Below are positions 11,561 to 23,869 of a stretch of 64,000 nucleotides of DNA, piece by piece (position 1 is the first letter of the stretch; the number at the start of each line of letters is the position of its first letter). Made by a program: the position numbers and the translations under genes. Source of the stretch: Chaetorhynchus papuensis (taxonomy: Eukaryota > Chordata > Aves > Passeriformes > Rhipiduridae); NCBI GenBank assembly GCA_013396525.1, contig VWYX01000206.1, positions 237,015 through 301,014 on the forward strand. Reading direction: 5' to 3'. The notes beneath the pieces were generated by a model. It saw only the letters and a list, made by a program, of their open reading frames with translations. It ran no database searches and was not told the origin of the DNA.

Positions 11561-14212
11561 AGGTTCAGCCAAGATCGCCAGATTGGAAATGGGCAGGAGA
11601 TATTTTAGGAAGATTCCACCTGCTGGCTGCCTCTCCAACTGATAACAAGTTTCACTCATCCCAACTGTGATCTGCTGCTCTGCATGTCAACTGTGGAGCT
11701 CTAGGAACTTGGTCTGCAATCCCCAGGTCTCCTGGCTCAGGTCCAAGCTAACAAATCATCAAAGACAACCAGTTGTGTTCGCATGTTTACCAAGGGTTCA
11801 ACTATTTGATTCCCTTCTCAGTCTGCAAAGCCAAATGGTTCCCTGAGTTACTGGGATCCTGAGGCAAACAATGAACCATCACAAAGCCAGTTCAGAGCAC
11901 AGCAGGGCGCTCAGGGGCCCAATCCTGCCCTAAGGATAAGGTTTGATTCCATAGCCTAAAGCCTCACATTTTCTGCTTCATGCACAGTAGGAGCAGTTGT
12001 GTTCCTGAAAGTTTTCTCTGATAACATCAGCTGGACTTATGAAAAATACTCGTTCTTCCTGCAAGCCGTTATGGGCTCGTGTTGTGGGTCTGTCCCTCCC
12101 TTCCAGTACATTTCGAGGGTTTAGCTGGTTTCCAGCAAGCTTTGACCAAACACTGCTCCCACGTCCCCTCTGACAAGTCCTCAGATTTGGGTTTGGGTGG
12201 GTGGAATTGTAAAACACTTTGTGCATCCTCACTGGGGTGGATGCAGAGTGCTGCTGCACCACACCAGTGGTGTTCTGCCTCCACTTGGTCCAGGTGCAAA
12301 TGGCAGAGGGAACAGCAGGGACACCAAGGCAAGGTCAACCCAAACATCACATCTCACTGGGGCTGGGGAGAGCAGGTCTGCAAATCTTCTTGCAGAGGAA
12401 GTGCCCAGCTGAGCTGCACTGTGGCCAATGCCAGCCTGGGCCCCCAGCAGCAATGCCCTGCTTGCTTTCCATCTGGACCACAGCTGATTTTTGTAAAAGC
12501 TGTTTGACCTTACTCACATCTCATATCCACCCTCCATTCGCCGATCCAGGCTGAGCTCCTTGCCTGGTTTTCCAAAGCTTCATCTCTCAGTCGCTGGGAG
12601 GTGTTCTCTGTCCCTCTGACTCCTCAAGGAACCAAAGGGGATTAGGTGTGCAAACCCCTGGGCAGTGTCCTGCCACAGCTGATGTCCTAATATTTTTTCT
12701 CCATCTCAGTGGAGCGGTGACTGAGCACCTGCTCTGTAAAGCTCAGCAGCTCAACGTGCACTTCCATCCATGTAAAATCACAAAAGGGCTCTGGGCAAGT
12801 TGCAGCTTGTAACCCAACTGAACCCATGTGAAAAAATCTGATTTATTATATGCAGTGATATCCCCTGTGACATCACCTTGTCATTAATCAGGGTGATCCT
12901 TGACACTTTCCATATTCAAGCACCTTGCAGTAAATTGTCTTATCACTCTATTACAGCCATCACAACTGAGATCTGACTCAGACAAGGTCAATGTGGACCC
13001 ATGGGACTGGGAGCCCTGGAGCTGCCACCTTCCCCACCTCTGCACCAGTCCCTCTTTGCTGAGAAGTAATACAGCTGATCAAAGGTTTCAGCCACACCCT
13101 GAAATTCTGTAAGGGCTCTGCAGCAGCCACGAGTCACTTTATAATGCTCTATCACATGTGATAAGTCCTGTACTTTGCCACCTTTCCATGCAATGCTTTA
13201 GGATGCTGAGAAACCAGAGAGCAGATGCAGGAGCAGATCCTCAGCCAGCACAGCACCAGCTGAGGTTTGGAGTGGAGCTCTGGCCATCAACACCAGCTGT
13301 CCTGGTGTTGTCCAAATGAAACAGAAAGAGAAGCCAGCATCCAAATGCAACTGTCTCAGTGGGGACAGCACTGAGATTCCTCAAACAGGACCGAAAATCG
13401 CAGCATCAGAGCCTCTGGTTGTTGTCTCTGTTACAGACACCCAAAGAAAACGAGTCCTGCAAAGTGTTTTGGAGGTTTACACAGGAAAAAAAGCAGGAAC
13501 AATATTTAGTAAGAAATCTGTGTTACTTCAGTTCTGATCCTGCCAGAATCCATTGGAAAATGGCTGTGTGAACACCGAGCTGGGAAGGACTGATCATGAA
13601 TTAGGTTACTTGTGAAAGTGAGTTTCAAGGAGCCAGCCTGTTAGCAGATAAGCCAGAGTATTTTAAGTGGAAATATTCTTGTCTTTAATTAAGGATGTTC
13701 CTTTCCTCCCTTAAATGAGGACTTTTATATTTGGGTCAAAATTTATGGCAAGTTTTAGCAACTTTTACTGAACGAGTGCTGTTATTTACTGAAATCCAGC
13801 CCATGGTCAATGTGCTCCATGTCCCCACTGCTTAAATTCAAGGGGAGCTTTCCAGATTCTTCCTCCCTGGTGAATTGCTCTTGTGTCTAAAGGTCTCTAC
13901 CACCTTTATTTTAACCTGAGATTTGTCAAGGAAACAACAGAACCTTCATAACATCTGCCATTCAGATGATGGCAGGCAAAGAATAGCCTCCAGCTGCCAG
14001 TAAATCAAATGGAGTTGCACCAGGGTTGATGTTGCTTGAAATTCTTGCATCAGTGCTCAAGAGCCAGAGAGGAAAAAAAAAAGGCAAAAAAGGAGTTGGG
14101 GGAAGAGAGGAGAAAAGATGTACTGCTGATCTGAGAGAGGATTCCCTGCTCCTCATTGGCAGGACAGATCTAGAGGCTTTTTTGGGGTGAAATGAAGAAG
14201 AATACTTATTTT
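11561..14212. other. Noncoding unique DNA, no gene seen
   Basis: No recognised gene or transposon. Overlapping frames between 11978 and 12554 on both strands (up to 142 codons) lie in a locally GC-rich patch and encode nothing I recognise. A poly-A stretch lies at about 14070-14090. Confidence 0.5.
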
Positions 14213-14590
14213 TCATAGAATCATAGAATGGTTGGAAAAGATCTCAAAGCTCATCTCATTCCAGCCCCCGCCATGGGCAGGGACACCTTCCACTAGCCCA
14301 GGTTGCTCCAAGCCTCTTCCAGGGATGGGGCAGCCACAGCTTCTCTGGGCAGCCTGTGCCAGGGCCTCCCCACCCTCACAGGGAGCGATTTCTCCCTGAT
14401 ATCCCATCTAACCCTGCCCTCTGTCAGTTTGAAGTCACTGCCCCTTGTCCTGTCACTTCATGTCTTTGTCCAAAGTCCCTCTCCAGCTCTCTTGGAGCCC
14501 CTTTAGGCACTGGAAGGGGCTCTAAGGTCTCTCTGGAGCCTTCTCTTCTCCAGGCTGAACAACCCCAACTCTCTCATCCTGTCTCCATAA
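14213..14590 (-). mobile_element. CR1 LINE 3' fragment, minus
   Basis: The reverse complement of a CR1 3' end. It begins with TCATAGAATCATAGAATGG (complement of the ATTCTATGATTCTATGA terminal repeat), then a 'CCATGGGCAGGGACACCTTC' stretch, a 'CAGGGATGGGGCAGCCACAG' stretch and a 'CCTCCCCACCCTCACAGGGA' stretch. It extends further into the element than the other copies, through the 'CTTCTCTTCTCCAGGCTGAA' stretch near 14545. It is about 380 bp, 5'-truncated and non-autonomous. Confidence 0.9.
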
Positions 14591-15451
14591 GACAAGAAGC
14601 TTTGTCACTGCTGTTTCACTCTAAGCATTGTGTGAAAGGCACTGGAAGCCCAGCAGCCTCTCCACCAGCAGAAGGTTCCCTTTAGGAGCCATTTTCAGTC
14701 ACACACATTCAAATTCACTGCGCTTTATTAATGACTGGAGAAAGAAATGGCCAAATCCACATAAATAAATTAAACTGAACGGCTGCCATGACGTGCACTA
14801 ATTTGGGTGGTTCTGTGTTGTTGTCTCTCTGTATGCAGTCACTGGAGTGAAAAGGAGATGTTTTAAGTCAGAAACTGAGTGTCTGTGGCAGACAATTTGG
14901 GTACAGGGAAATGCAAAGCTCTCTGCTAAGGGGCTGGGGGAGAAAAAGCCATCATCTGAAAAGATGAATATTTGAAAATGCCAACTGCTACAGCTACTGC
15001 AGGCTTATTTACCAGCACTCTGTGCCCGGCTGGAATCGATCTGTGGGGATAGCTTTGCTGAAAGGGAACAAAAACAAATGGGGCTTCTGCTTCTGGCGTG
15101 GCACTGCTCAGTTGTCAGGAACAACTGGCTGTGTCCTCCCTTGGCCAGCGGCAGCAGGAGATGCTGTCAAACACAGACCCAGAGCCTGTGTCCGTAAGAA
15201 GCGAAATGCCTGTGTGGCACAAGGGCTTAGGAGAAAATGTGTGGCATTTCACTGGGATTCCTGGTGCAGGAAATAAAAGAGTGTTAATTGTGGAGAACTG
15301 ATTTATTCAGCATAAAGCCACAGAGGGAATTTGAGTTTTCGGAGTCTGAGAGCAGAAAGCACTGAAAAGATAGTTTAGAAATAAACTTTCTGAATTTACT
15401 TTGCTCTCCTATCAACCTGTCATTTGTGCCTTCAGGTACCAAATTATACTT

Positions 15452-15506
15452 TCCCCTCATCACTGTTCCTATTTCATAGGTGGGCAAACTACACAGAGAA
15501 GAGCAA
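15452..15506 (+). repeat. Possible MIR-type SINE remnant
   Basis: CCCCTCATCACTGTTCCTAT followed by TTCATAGGTGGGCAAACTAC resembles the MIR 3' consensus 'CCTCATTTTACAGATGAGGAAACTGAGGC'. It is diverged and low in certainty. Confidence 0.3.
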
Positions 15507-16476
15507 TATCTCTGCAGAAGGACTGTGCACTTGTTCAAGCTTTCATCAGCACATGGAAGCAGAACAAGAGCAGCCTAGAAGTGTTTTTACTGACATACTG
15601 CTCCTGTCCAAGTTTGTTTTACTCCTTTAAACAGTCCCAATTTTAAGGCAGAATGGTCAGAAACCAGACCTAAGGCACTCCTGTAACTGGCAGTTTGTTG
15701 TATTAACGTTCTGCTGCCAACACATAGTGTAGCTTTTCCTGTGGGGTTAATCCCCGATGTAAGGGATATACAGGGTTGTACTGGGGTAACTGTGCTCATG
15801 CTGGGCAGAGCAACAGTAAAAATACCAAAATAATTAAAAATCACACTTCCGAAAGCTCATTAGGAAAGAGCTCCAACCTGAAGCCAGGATCTGAGCCTGG
15901 AATGAAGATTGGGGTGACACTGAAAGGTCACTGTGGAGAGCCCTGGTCGTGAGCTGAGCTGAGCTGAGCTTTGGCTTCGAGCAAGGATGTAGCTTTGAGT
16001 AATTATGGAATCCTAAGGCCTCAAGTAATTCCCACTTGTGTTTGCTTGTATTTTTACTGGCTGTCTTTTCCACTTCTGCCTCTCAGATTACTAGGGCTGG
16101 TGACAGGGAAATATGGGAACAGCTACCCAATCAAATTAAAAAACATTAGAAAGGTCAAGCGCATACAGGTTGCTTTCACACCATGAGTGGGAATCAGATT
16201 TCCTGGTATCTCAGTAAAAGTGCCAGATAGTGTTAACCAGATAAGGAAATGGGAGCTTGTAAGGCTAAAACCAGGAGTAATTTGCCAGGGGATCTCTTTT
16301 CAAGGCAAAGTGTGTGGTGGTTAGATTTCTTTGACATTTCTACCCTGTGGATGAAAACAGCCTGACTGTGCTTTTGTGTCTTTCCCTGCCCAGTGTGGTC
16401 CTGCTACCACAGGCAGGAGAGTTTCTGCAGACCTGCTGATGCTGTAGGAAGCTGGGAGAGGAGCAGTAAATTAATT

Positions 16477-16501
16477 CAATATTTTTCCTGGAAAAATATT
16501 G
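16477..16501. repeat. 25-bp perfect inverted repeat (hairpin)
   Basis: Arms CAATATTTTTCC (16477-16488) and GGAAAAATATTG (16490-16501) are exact reverse complements separated by one T. Genomic hairpins this perfect are uncommon by chance. There is no U-tract or transcript context to call it a terminator or small-RNA precursor. Confidence 0.8.
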
Positions 16502-17059
16502 CTCATAAATACCTTTATCTGGGAGGTAATGAAGGTGTTGAAGCCCTGACAGATGCCACCTTGATGGTCCCTTCCACACATAACTGAATGTCCAGCAGCC
16601 TGTAGACATAACGTCCATATAGTTTTGTACTTAGACTTTCCCTTTTTGGGAAAAGGGGTGGTAAAGAGTTCTGGGTGTTGTAACTACCAGAACTATCCAA
16701 TGAAAACTCCACAGAGCAGCATGTCCTTAGTAGACAGACCTTCTCCTCTTGAAGCACCACCTAAGTAAACTTTTTAACACGGGATTTTTGGAGATGCAAT
16801 TGGAAGTTTTGACATTTTAAGGTATAGACATCCTGGGAGAGTTCTGCTACCGGGCAAGACCAGCTTTGTCTTTGCTTGACCAGATGGGCAGCAACCACCA
16901 TACAGTGGGAAACATCCTGTTCTACTTTTCTTGGTCATCTGTTTTAGATTTGTAATGACCGCGAGCTGTTTCTCAAAGGCCTTGCTTCCACTTTATCCCA
17001 GGATCAGTGGTTCATTCAGCATTTTGAAGACTGTTGCACAGGAACAACCTTCATTTTTG

Positions 17060-17540
17060 AAGATAGCAGCTCCTGAAATAATGAGTAAATAAACCCTGTC
17101 ACCTTGACAGGCTAACATTTCCATCTCCCCCTTCATTATTTATTTATGTATGGTTCCCGAAACCTATTTCCCAAATTCTCCACCCTCACCCTCCTCCCCC
17201 TACTTTGTTTTAATGAATTGAGGATTGAATTCTAGAGCACACGCTTGAGTCAGAGATGATAAAGCACCCAGTCTTTTGGCAGTCCTGTAAATGCTACGGT
17301 GGCTCCCAAAGAGTTAATTCATTATGGTCCATTGTCCAGTCAACTTTATAGCTAGCAGCAGATTGGAGCCAACTTGAAATGCTGAAGTGGGAATGAAAAA
17401 TGAGCAGAGCCTTGGTGTGCATTAAATATTTAATATTCTCTCAGTGGGAGGTGTCAGGAAAAGGACCATATAATAAATACTACAAGAGACAATTCCATCA
17501 CTGAACTCGTCTGTTAATGACCTCATTTGCTTTGACAGAA
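17060..17540. promoter_or_regulatory. Candidate conserved noncoding element cluster
   Basis: AT-rich unique block. It contains an ATTAAATATTTAAT palindrome (17421-17434), repeated TAAT cores, an AGTTAATTCATTATGG stretch near 17315 and GTTAATGACCTCATTTGC near 17512. No transposon or recognisable coding frame. Long unique AT-rich blocks with dense TAAT cores are typical of developmental enhancers; conservation is not shown here. Confidence 0.35.
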
Positions 17541-17858
17541 ACATTACAGATGCAGCCTCTTCGCTTCTGTGGCCCTAATAAGCAGCCACATTCCAGTTGG
17601 GAAGCAAATTCCTGCTCCTGCAACGTGGAGGAGTGGGTTGGAGCTATGATTGTTTCCTTCTCCTTCTTTCTGTCCCCCCCCACTCCACAGATCTGGGGCA
17701 TTTAGAAAGAATTTTGTGTGGCGTGAAAGGTATTTGTAGCTGCTCTGTGATTTTGGCAGGAAAACCAACAATTTTGTCAAACTACCTGAAAAACATGAAC
17801 TCAAGAAAATGTTCCCTTTCCTTAGAGGAGAAATCACCTCCCGTCTCCTGCCTTAGAA
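17541..17858. other. Noncoding DNA between AT-rich block and relic
   Basis: The minus-strand frame at 17544-17837 (97 codons) does not resemble the relic next door and is unrecognised. A run of C lies at about 17675. Confidence 0.45.
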
Positions 17859-18870
17859 TCACCAGCTTGTAAACTGTGGGAGCTTGACAACGGTGTTTGA
17901 GGACATGGTGGTGACAACCTCCAGTTTAATTCCCTGAAGATTTCTTGTGCCAGGAATGAAAGGATCCTCAGGAGGATCTGTCCTGATCACCTCCTGGTGA
18001 GCGTTTCCCACTTCAGCAGGTGTGGAGATCTTGGGTCCCATTGCACTCATGGACCACACGTTGGCCAGATCACAGGGTTTTCTCTGCAGTGCTGTGACCT
18101 GCAGCCCTGCTGGTCCCACAGAGGGATGCTCTGCCTGAGCCCCAGTATTACAGGGGCTTTGGCTTCAAACTGAGTGTGAGCAGCATGTTTTCTCTCTTCC
18201 ACTATTTATGTTTGAAAGGTCTTCAAAAGCATCCCTGCTCCGATGGCTGGAAGCCAGCTCTCCATGTATTCATATCCAGTTCCTGTGGAGTTGATCTTTG
18301 CCAGGTTTCCCCTTCAACTTAATTAATTCTTTTCCCGCCTGGGCAGAGAGATCCTGGGATGTTTGTATCACTTCTCAGTCTCTTTTCTGTAATCCTGGTT
18401 GAGCAAATCAACCTCTTTGTGTTTGTCTAGAAACGTTCCTGATGGCCCTCAGCATCCCAGTAAACTTTTCTTCTTCTGTCCCTGCTTCAGTTTCTCTTCT
18501 TGAATAGCAATAACTGATGAGGTTTGGAATGCTCTGCAAAATGATGTACATTCCAGCTTTTCTCTAAGGGGAATTCCTCTCATTCAGTCCCTGCATTATC
18601 CTGTAGGGCCAGCTTAAGAGCCCAGTTCTCTCCTCCACGGACAACTGCTGGGTTAAATTTGAAGTTCTCACTATTAGTAGTCCTGGAACCTGCCCAAATT
18701 CTAACACATTTCCTTTCCTTCTTACTGCAGCACAAAATCACGTTGAATTTCTCTGAAGTTCTCTTTTACCTCCAGTACTAACTTATTCTCTCCTCCAAAC
18801 TTTCTTCTAAGGCCTTGCATGACTGCAAAACTTCAGCAATTTTCCTATATTTGCCCAGGCTCTTTTATTC
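17859..18870 (-). pseudogene. Decayed coiled-coil gene copy (parent unknown)
   Basis: On the minus strand several short reading segments look protein-derived but fall in different frames or are cut by stops. In transcription order: 18861-18781 (27 codons, ...YRKIAEVLQSCKALEE...), then a 2-nt frame change, 18778-18725 (VLEVKENFREIQRDFVLQ) ending at TAA, 18662-18615 (SNLTQQLSVEERTGLL), 18532-18452 (27 codons, includes QEEKLKQGQKKK), one in-frame stop, 18430-18371 (LDKHKEVDLLNQDY...), and 18356-18273 (28 codons, includes AGKELIKLKGK). An 86-codon open frame then runs 18119-17859, and may belong to the same copy. The Lys/Glu/Leu spacing suggests a coiled-coil protein. I cannot identify the parent. 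No introns are evident, so a retrocopy is possible, but no poly-A tail is seen at the expected 3' side. A purine-rich strand can mimic such composition, so part of this may be chance. Confidence 0.45.
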
Positions 18871-20159
18871 CTTCTCTTAAAAAAAAAATACTCAGTTTGC
18901 TCAGAGAGCTACAGTAGTTTTTGTAGGACATTATGTATAGTAGGCAAAAACTCAGATTGTAAAAATGAAGAGTAAAAATAGCTATTTGTCTTCTGCTCAG
19001 GTGCATACTGGGAGGCTCAGACTCTGCTTTGAACATTTAGTCTTGACAATACTCTTCCCCTCTGTTTTAAACTAGCAGTTTGCTGCCTCGAAGTGAAACT
19101 TGAATATAAGCACATTAAAAATTGTAAAGGTGATGAGATTGTGACAGGGGCCTGGGGACTTTATAGTGCTAGAGGCCTGGACAGCTAGCTGGTAGGGTAG
19201 GACTCCAGAGTCCAAGCTCAAATGTCAGCATCTTTGATTAGCATCTGCTTTTTGGGATGGATTATAACCTTGTCATCCTCCTGCTTCCCTAACACTGCCT
19301 GAACTGAGGCCAGTGATGTGAGAATAGACGTCCATTCTGCTCCCTGCTGGGACCAGGGTGGAAGAGGCCGTTTGCTGTGCCTGGCATGGGACAAGAGGAG
19401 GTTTGGCAGAGTGAAAGACGAGGCTCCTTCCGCTGCTGCAGCCTACACGGAGCGTGGGGCTGCGGTTCAGCAGGGTGCAGGGGGAGGATGCTGAAAGCAA
19501 ACCAGCTTACTGCAGGCTCCGGGAGGAAACGAGAGCAGGAATGGAAATAAAAGGCTGGTCAGGAACGGTGAGGGAATGTGGCTCCCGCTCACGTCTGGCT
19601 CTGTGTGGGCTGCCGTCAGATGCCACACATTCTGCGCATTACAACAAGGCAGTTGTTTGTAGCGCTGCTGGATCCGTGCAGCAGGGAGATAAGGTTCTGC
19701 CTTTGTATCAGAAGCAGCTGCAAAGGGGCAAAAAGGTCTTAGAACAAGAAATTAGTTCATTTGAATTCTCCCTCTCTCTCTCTTTTCCTTCTTCAAGCCA
19801 GACAGAAACAGCCTCTCCCTCCCCTTGTACCGTGCGGGCGGTCGGTGATACCAGCAGGAATTTGTCTCTCTGCCTCTGGAGACTGTGCAGGGTGGGTGCC
19901 TGGTTGGGGTTCTCTCCCAGAGGACTTGGCCCCAGGCCTGGGCTCACAGAGCAGGCAGTGGGGTTGCTCACAGAGGAGAGCTCCTGGCTGTGAAGGTGTG
20001 GAGGTGGCACAAACCCACCATTAGCAGTCAGGGCTGGAGCTGCTGATGCTGCTGGGCTGTGGTTGAACAAGTCCATGGCTACAGCAATAAGACAGTAACA
20101 GGCTAGAGAAAGCTCTAAGCTGCACAAGTCATCCCTCCCGTGTCCAGCATGGGGAGAAG
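18871..20159. other. Noncoding unique DNA, no gene seen
   Basis: A 179-codon plus-strand frame (19454-19993) is the longest here. It has no signal peptide, domain or splice context I recognise and overlaps a 139-codon frame on the other strand. A short CT-rich microsatellite lies at about 19769-19786. Confidence 0.5.
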
Positions 20160-20420
20160 GAGAAAATACCCGGACAATATACTATAAGTCTGCGCCATGT
20201 CACATTCATAGGCTGGAGGGATTCAAACGAACCTGGGCAGGCAGCCTTGAGCATGACATAGCTACTGTCTGAGTGCTTGGCTCTGCAGCCTTAATGATGT
20301 TCTTTTAATGTAGCTTTTAAAAGTGCATAATATAATATACATTGTCTGTCCTGTCTGCCTTTTATAGCTTTAAAAAATGACTCAGGTGTATGCTCTGACA
20401 TACGGATCCATTCCACCCCA
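20160..20420. promoter_or_regulatory. Candidate conserved noncoding element
   Basis: Unique block rich in TTTTAAAAG, TAATGATG and TATAATATA-type motifs and free of repeats. AT-rich core at 20285-20375. Regulatory role inferred from composition only. Confidence 0.3.
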
Positions 20421-21914
20421 GCATCAGACAGACACTCTGCCACCTTCCAGCACACCCTGTAAGGTTTAGGTTTGCTCTTAAATAATTGTCACCTGTGCAG
20501 TAAAGAAATAACCCTTTTTGCCTTCAAAACTTTGCAGTAATAATTTCTTAGTCTTTCTTTCTCTGGAGTTGGGCAGTTCCCTGGCTGTTTCTGTGGAGTT
20601 CATACAGGCTGAGTAAATCTGGAGAGGGCTGCAGAAGCTGCTGGGTGCTGCTCCCGCCTGTGTGTGAGGGGTGTAAAAGGATGAAGCTCACTGTCCAGGT
20701 GGAAGGAGGAGGAGGATGCCAGGCAGAGAGGAGATGAAATAGCCCTCAGAGCCCCGCCTGGGACTCCAGAGATGTGTCCCCTCTTCCCCAGCCTGATCTG
20801 CCCAGAAGTTACAGCCTTTGAGCTGGCAGTGCTGCTCCAGCCCTCCTGGCAATCTCGAGTCTCCCCAGGGCTGATTTAGAGAGGTCACCTGTCACTTGTG
20901 TAAAGGTCACCAGAGGTCTGTGCTGTGGACGGTCCCCGCGTTCCTGGGATGTCACATAATCATTTTATTTTACATCGCCTCGGCCCTGCCAGGGGAGGGG
21001 AGGAGGAGGAGGGATGAGACTGCGAGGTCAGCAGCATCTTTATGGATGGCAGAGTGAATGTGAGGTGAAAGGGATCGTTGCTTTTGCCTCCCCAATAAAC
21101 CCCTTTTCTCTGCCTGAACGGAAGCAGCGAGGAGCTGTTCGGCTAATTTATATTAATTCAACTCCATTAATGATGAGATATCATCTCTTCTCTCAGCAGG
21201 AGAACCATCAAAAGGATTTAATACTGAGCTGCTCTTCTGACAACCCCACGTTACAGCCTGCAGCCACTCCATGGCTGGACTGAACCTTTCCCCAGCCACC
21301 AGCTTTTCCCAGGGCCTCGTTAGGAAGGGCAGTCTCACACTATTATAATTATTTTGGGGTGAGTCCTCATATGCCTCCGCACTGCTCAGGCACGGAGAAG
21401 CAGCAGAGCTTTGTGGGGAAGAAAGGACACGACACCTCTGCCATGTCTTTCCCAGGCTGCTGATGAACATGGGACATCTCCAGTGCTATGAAGCCACAAC
21501 CAGCATGAGTTGCCATCTGCTCTCCTGGGCTGCTGCAGAGTAGAAAAATCCCATTTTTTGGAGGCAGGAGTGGCTGGTGGCTTTGGGAGCCTCCTGCCCT
21601 GCTCCTGGGCAGCAGCAGCAGCAGCAGTGTTTTGTGATGCACAACAGTCCTGCCGGGATGTAGAGAGTCCATTGCCCTCACCAGGGATATGCCAGAGGAA
21701 CAAGCACCTGGACCATCAGAAAATTTGTTTCATGAAGCTCCATGAAGTCAGTTATCTGGGGTTTCTTGCTCATTCACCATGGGGATTCTGAAGGATGGGC
21801 AGTCTGGCCTCAGGCTGGTGTAAGTCAGGTTGATGTGTTAGGAGGGACTAAGATTCCCACTGGGATCGGGGGGTCTGGGGTGTTTCATAGTCAGTAACAG
21901 CACTTTGGGGTCCC

Positions 21915-21950
21915 TGCAGAGAGGGGGAAACTGAGGCAGAGCTGGGGGAG
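21915..21950 (+). repeat. Possible MIR-type SINE remnant
   Basis: GAGGGGGAAACTGAGGCAGA matches the MIR 3' motif 'GATGGGGAAACTGAGGCACAGAGAGG' well over about 20 bp, then diverges. Short, so only tentative. Confidence 0.35.
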
Positions 21951-22803
21951 GTTCATGGCCCCTCAGTGTGGGGCAGCTCTGGCACTCAGACATCAGCCCT
22001 GGGACTGGACCCCAAGCCAAAGCAAGGGCCAGAGGTCAGTTTTGCCCCGTGGAGGGCTGGACAGTGCCACAGGGATGGCCACTGCAGGTCATGGTGGCTG
22101 GAGTGGCTTTCCAGTGGCCACAGGGCCTGGATCCAGCAGGGCTGCAGAGGAGTCTCTTGTTCCCTCATCCATGTCCTGGCAGCAGGAGAGGAGGCTTCGT
22201 GCTAGTCATGTAATTTAATTTCTCTCTTTGCTTCTGGCTGATAGTATTAAACTCCTGGTCTCTGAAACACACATACAAATCTCTCTCTTTTTTTTTTTTC
22301 CCCTTTTTAAAAAAAATATTTTTATATTAACATATTTCCTTTTGAAACTGTGTGAGGCTTTTCTCAAAACTAATGGATTTTTTTTTCTCCCCTTGTCTGG
22401 GCCAAATGTATTCAAATCTTAACTCAGTTAAGTCAGAAGATTCCTATCGTCTCAGCAGGGAATCCCACCCTTTATTCCACAAATCAGCATCCTTTTTATT
22501 TGACTTTCTGATCTCCAAAGGAAAAGGGAGGCTTTTTTTTTTAGAGGTTCTTTTTTTTTTCAGTTTAACTCTGACGCTGATGTTGCAATGCTCTTTGATA
22601 GCCGAGAACATAAGGACTGACTTCAGGAGCAGCTGAAACTTCATCAGGAACCAAAATATAAGAAGAAGGGATTTGGAGTGGGAAATGGTAGAAAGTGATA
22701 CTGTTGAAACAACCCTTTGAAATTTCCCAAATGATGTTTGATCTGTGAGTCCCTTAAAGCTGCTGCAGTACCTTTAGTATCAAAATGATCTCTTTTTTAT
22801 TAA

Positions 22804-22814
22804 GGGGGGGGGGG
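22804..22814 (+). repeat. Run of 11 G
   Basis: An uninterrupted G homopolymer in an otherwise AT-rich setting. Such runs are prone to sequencing-length error. Confidence 0.9.
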
Positions 22815-23869
22815 CAGGAAGGAGAGGTATTTTAATTTTTTTTAATGACTCTTGGAAGAAATAAGTTTAATTTTAACCTGTAATGGTTCCACCTGGAATT
22901 ATTTTTTTTTAACATATGTTTATCTGGGATTTAGTAGGATTCTTTCATAATTTTCTTTTCTTCTCTTCTGCTTGGATAATGTTTTATTTCAGAAGAGACA
23001 CCAGGGACTGAATGCTGAGGAACAGATTACTCCTGAAACATGGTGTAGTCCTCCCTGATCCACCCCCGAAATACCAAGCCCCTGGAAATGAAAACATGAA
23101 ACAGAGACTCTTCGAGGTGAAGGAAGGAAGGGCCCAAGAGCAAAACCAGTGCTGTGGCTTGGAGACAGTGCTTGGCAGGATTCTGTGAGCCCTGAGGCAG
23201 CTCCGACCCCGAGGTGCTGCCCCAGCCCTCCCATTGCTGCTGCTGTGGTGCCCATTGGAGCCCAGCCTGGGCTGATCCCTCAGGGGCCACAGCAAAAAGC
23301 TGAGGAACTGGTGCAAATCCCTAGGGAGAAAAAGGTCTTGAGGGAATGACATGGGGCATGTCCAGGCTGTAGGGAAAACAAGCCTGGGGGGAGAGGTGGC
23401 TGCCTTGGTTGGTGGCATAAACCTGGGAGATATTTCTCTTGTAGTTTTTTTTGGCATGAAGGGCCCAGCTATATGTTTGGGTGGTCAGAAACAATATAAA
23501 ATACCTCATTAATGTCAATCCTCCACAGAGCAAGGGCATAGCAGGATTTTTGTCAGATCCATCCAGGTCAACAGGCCATGCACCTGTGCCATGATCTTCC
23601 CTGGGTTATAATTACCCCACGTTAATTTTGGGCATGTACCCAGGAGCTGTTCTACCAAGTATCTGCATAACTCCAGGTCATGCTGAGAAAAAGAGACACT
23701 TTTTTCTGATGCAGCAGAAAAAGCTGTTGTCTAAAGTGAGCCAAGAAAGAGGGCACTGGGTGCAATTAGCATCGTTTCATTTCTGAAAGCAACAATTTGA
23801 GCAGGTCACCTCCTTCATGGATTGCTCAGGGAACGGGCTGCACCTACACAATTCATCCCAGCTCCTTAC

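Larger units (their letters stand above)
14591..17059. other. Noncoding unique DNA, no gene seen
   Basis: Mixed unique sequence. A short hairpin at 16,477 and a SINE-like fragment at 15,452 are listed separately. Four tandem GAGCT units occupy 15951-15970. Frames up to 92 codons (16340-16618, minus) are unrecognised. Confidence 0.5.
20421..23869. other. Noncoding DNA with several simple tracts
   Basis: No gene recognised. Contents: six CAG-type triplets (21610-21627), T- and A-rich tracts at 22281-22400 and 22530-22562, a run of 11 G (22804-22814), and T-rich tracts at about 22828-22915. Overlapping frames at 21367-21791, 21955-22218 and 22984-23457 are unrecognised. Confidence 0.5.

Noticed and set aside
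12000..12110. Possible LTR or viral fragment (minus-strand frame 11978-12262)
   Set aside because: No paired LTR, primer-binding site or viral motif could be found.
14303..14685. Plus-strand frames starting with MLQASSRDG and MPGPPHPH
   Set aside because: Derived from reverse-complement CR1 sequence. Similar peptides recur at the other CR1 copies.
16477..16501. Intrinsic terminator
   Set aside because: Eukaryotic context, no adjacent gene, and the stem is AT-rich.
19454..19993. 179-codon plus-strand frame as a gene
   Set aside because: Composition is ordinary, no family is recognised, and it includes a CT microsatellite that encodes Ser/Leu repeats.
22281..22562. T-rich tracts as LINE or retrocopy tails
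   Set aside because: Tracts are interrupted and on both strands, with no adjoining recognisable element.
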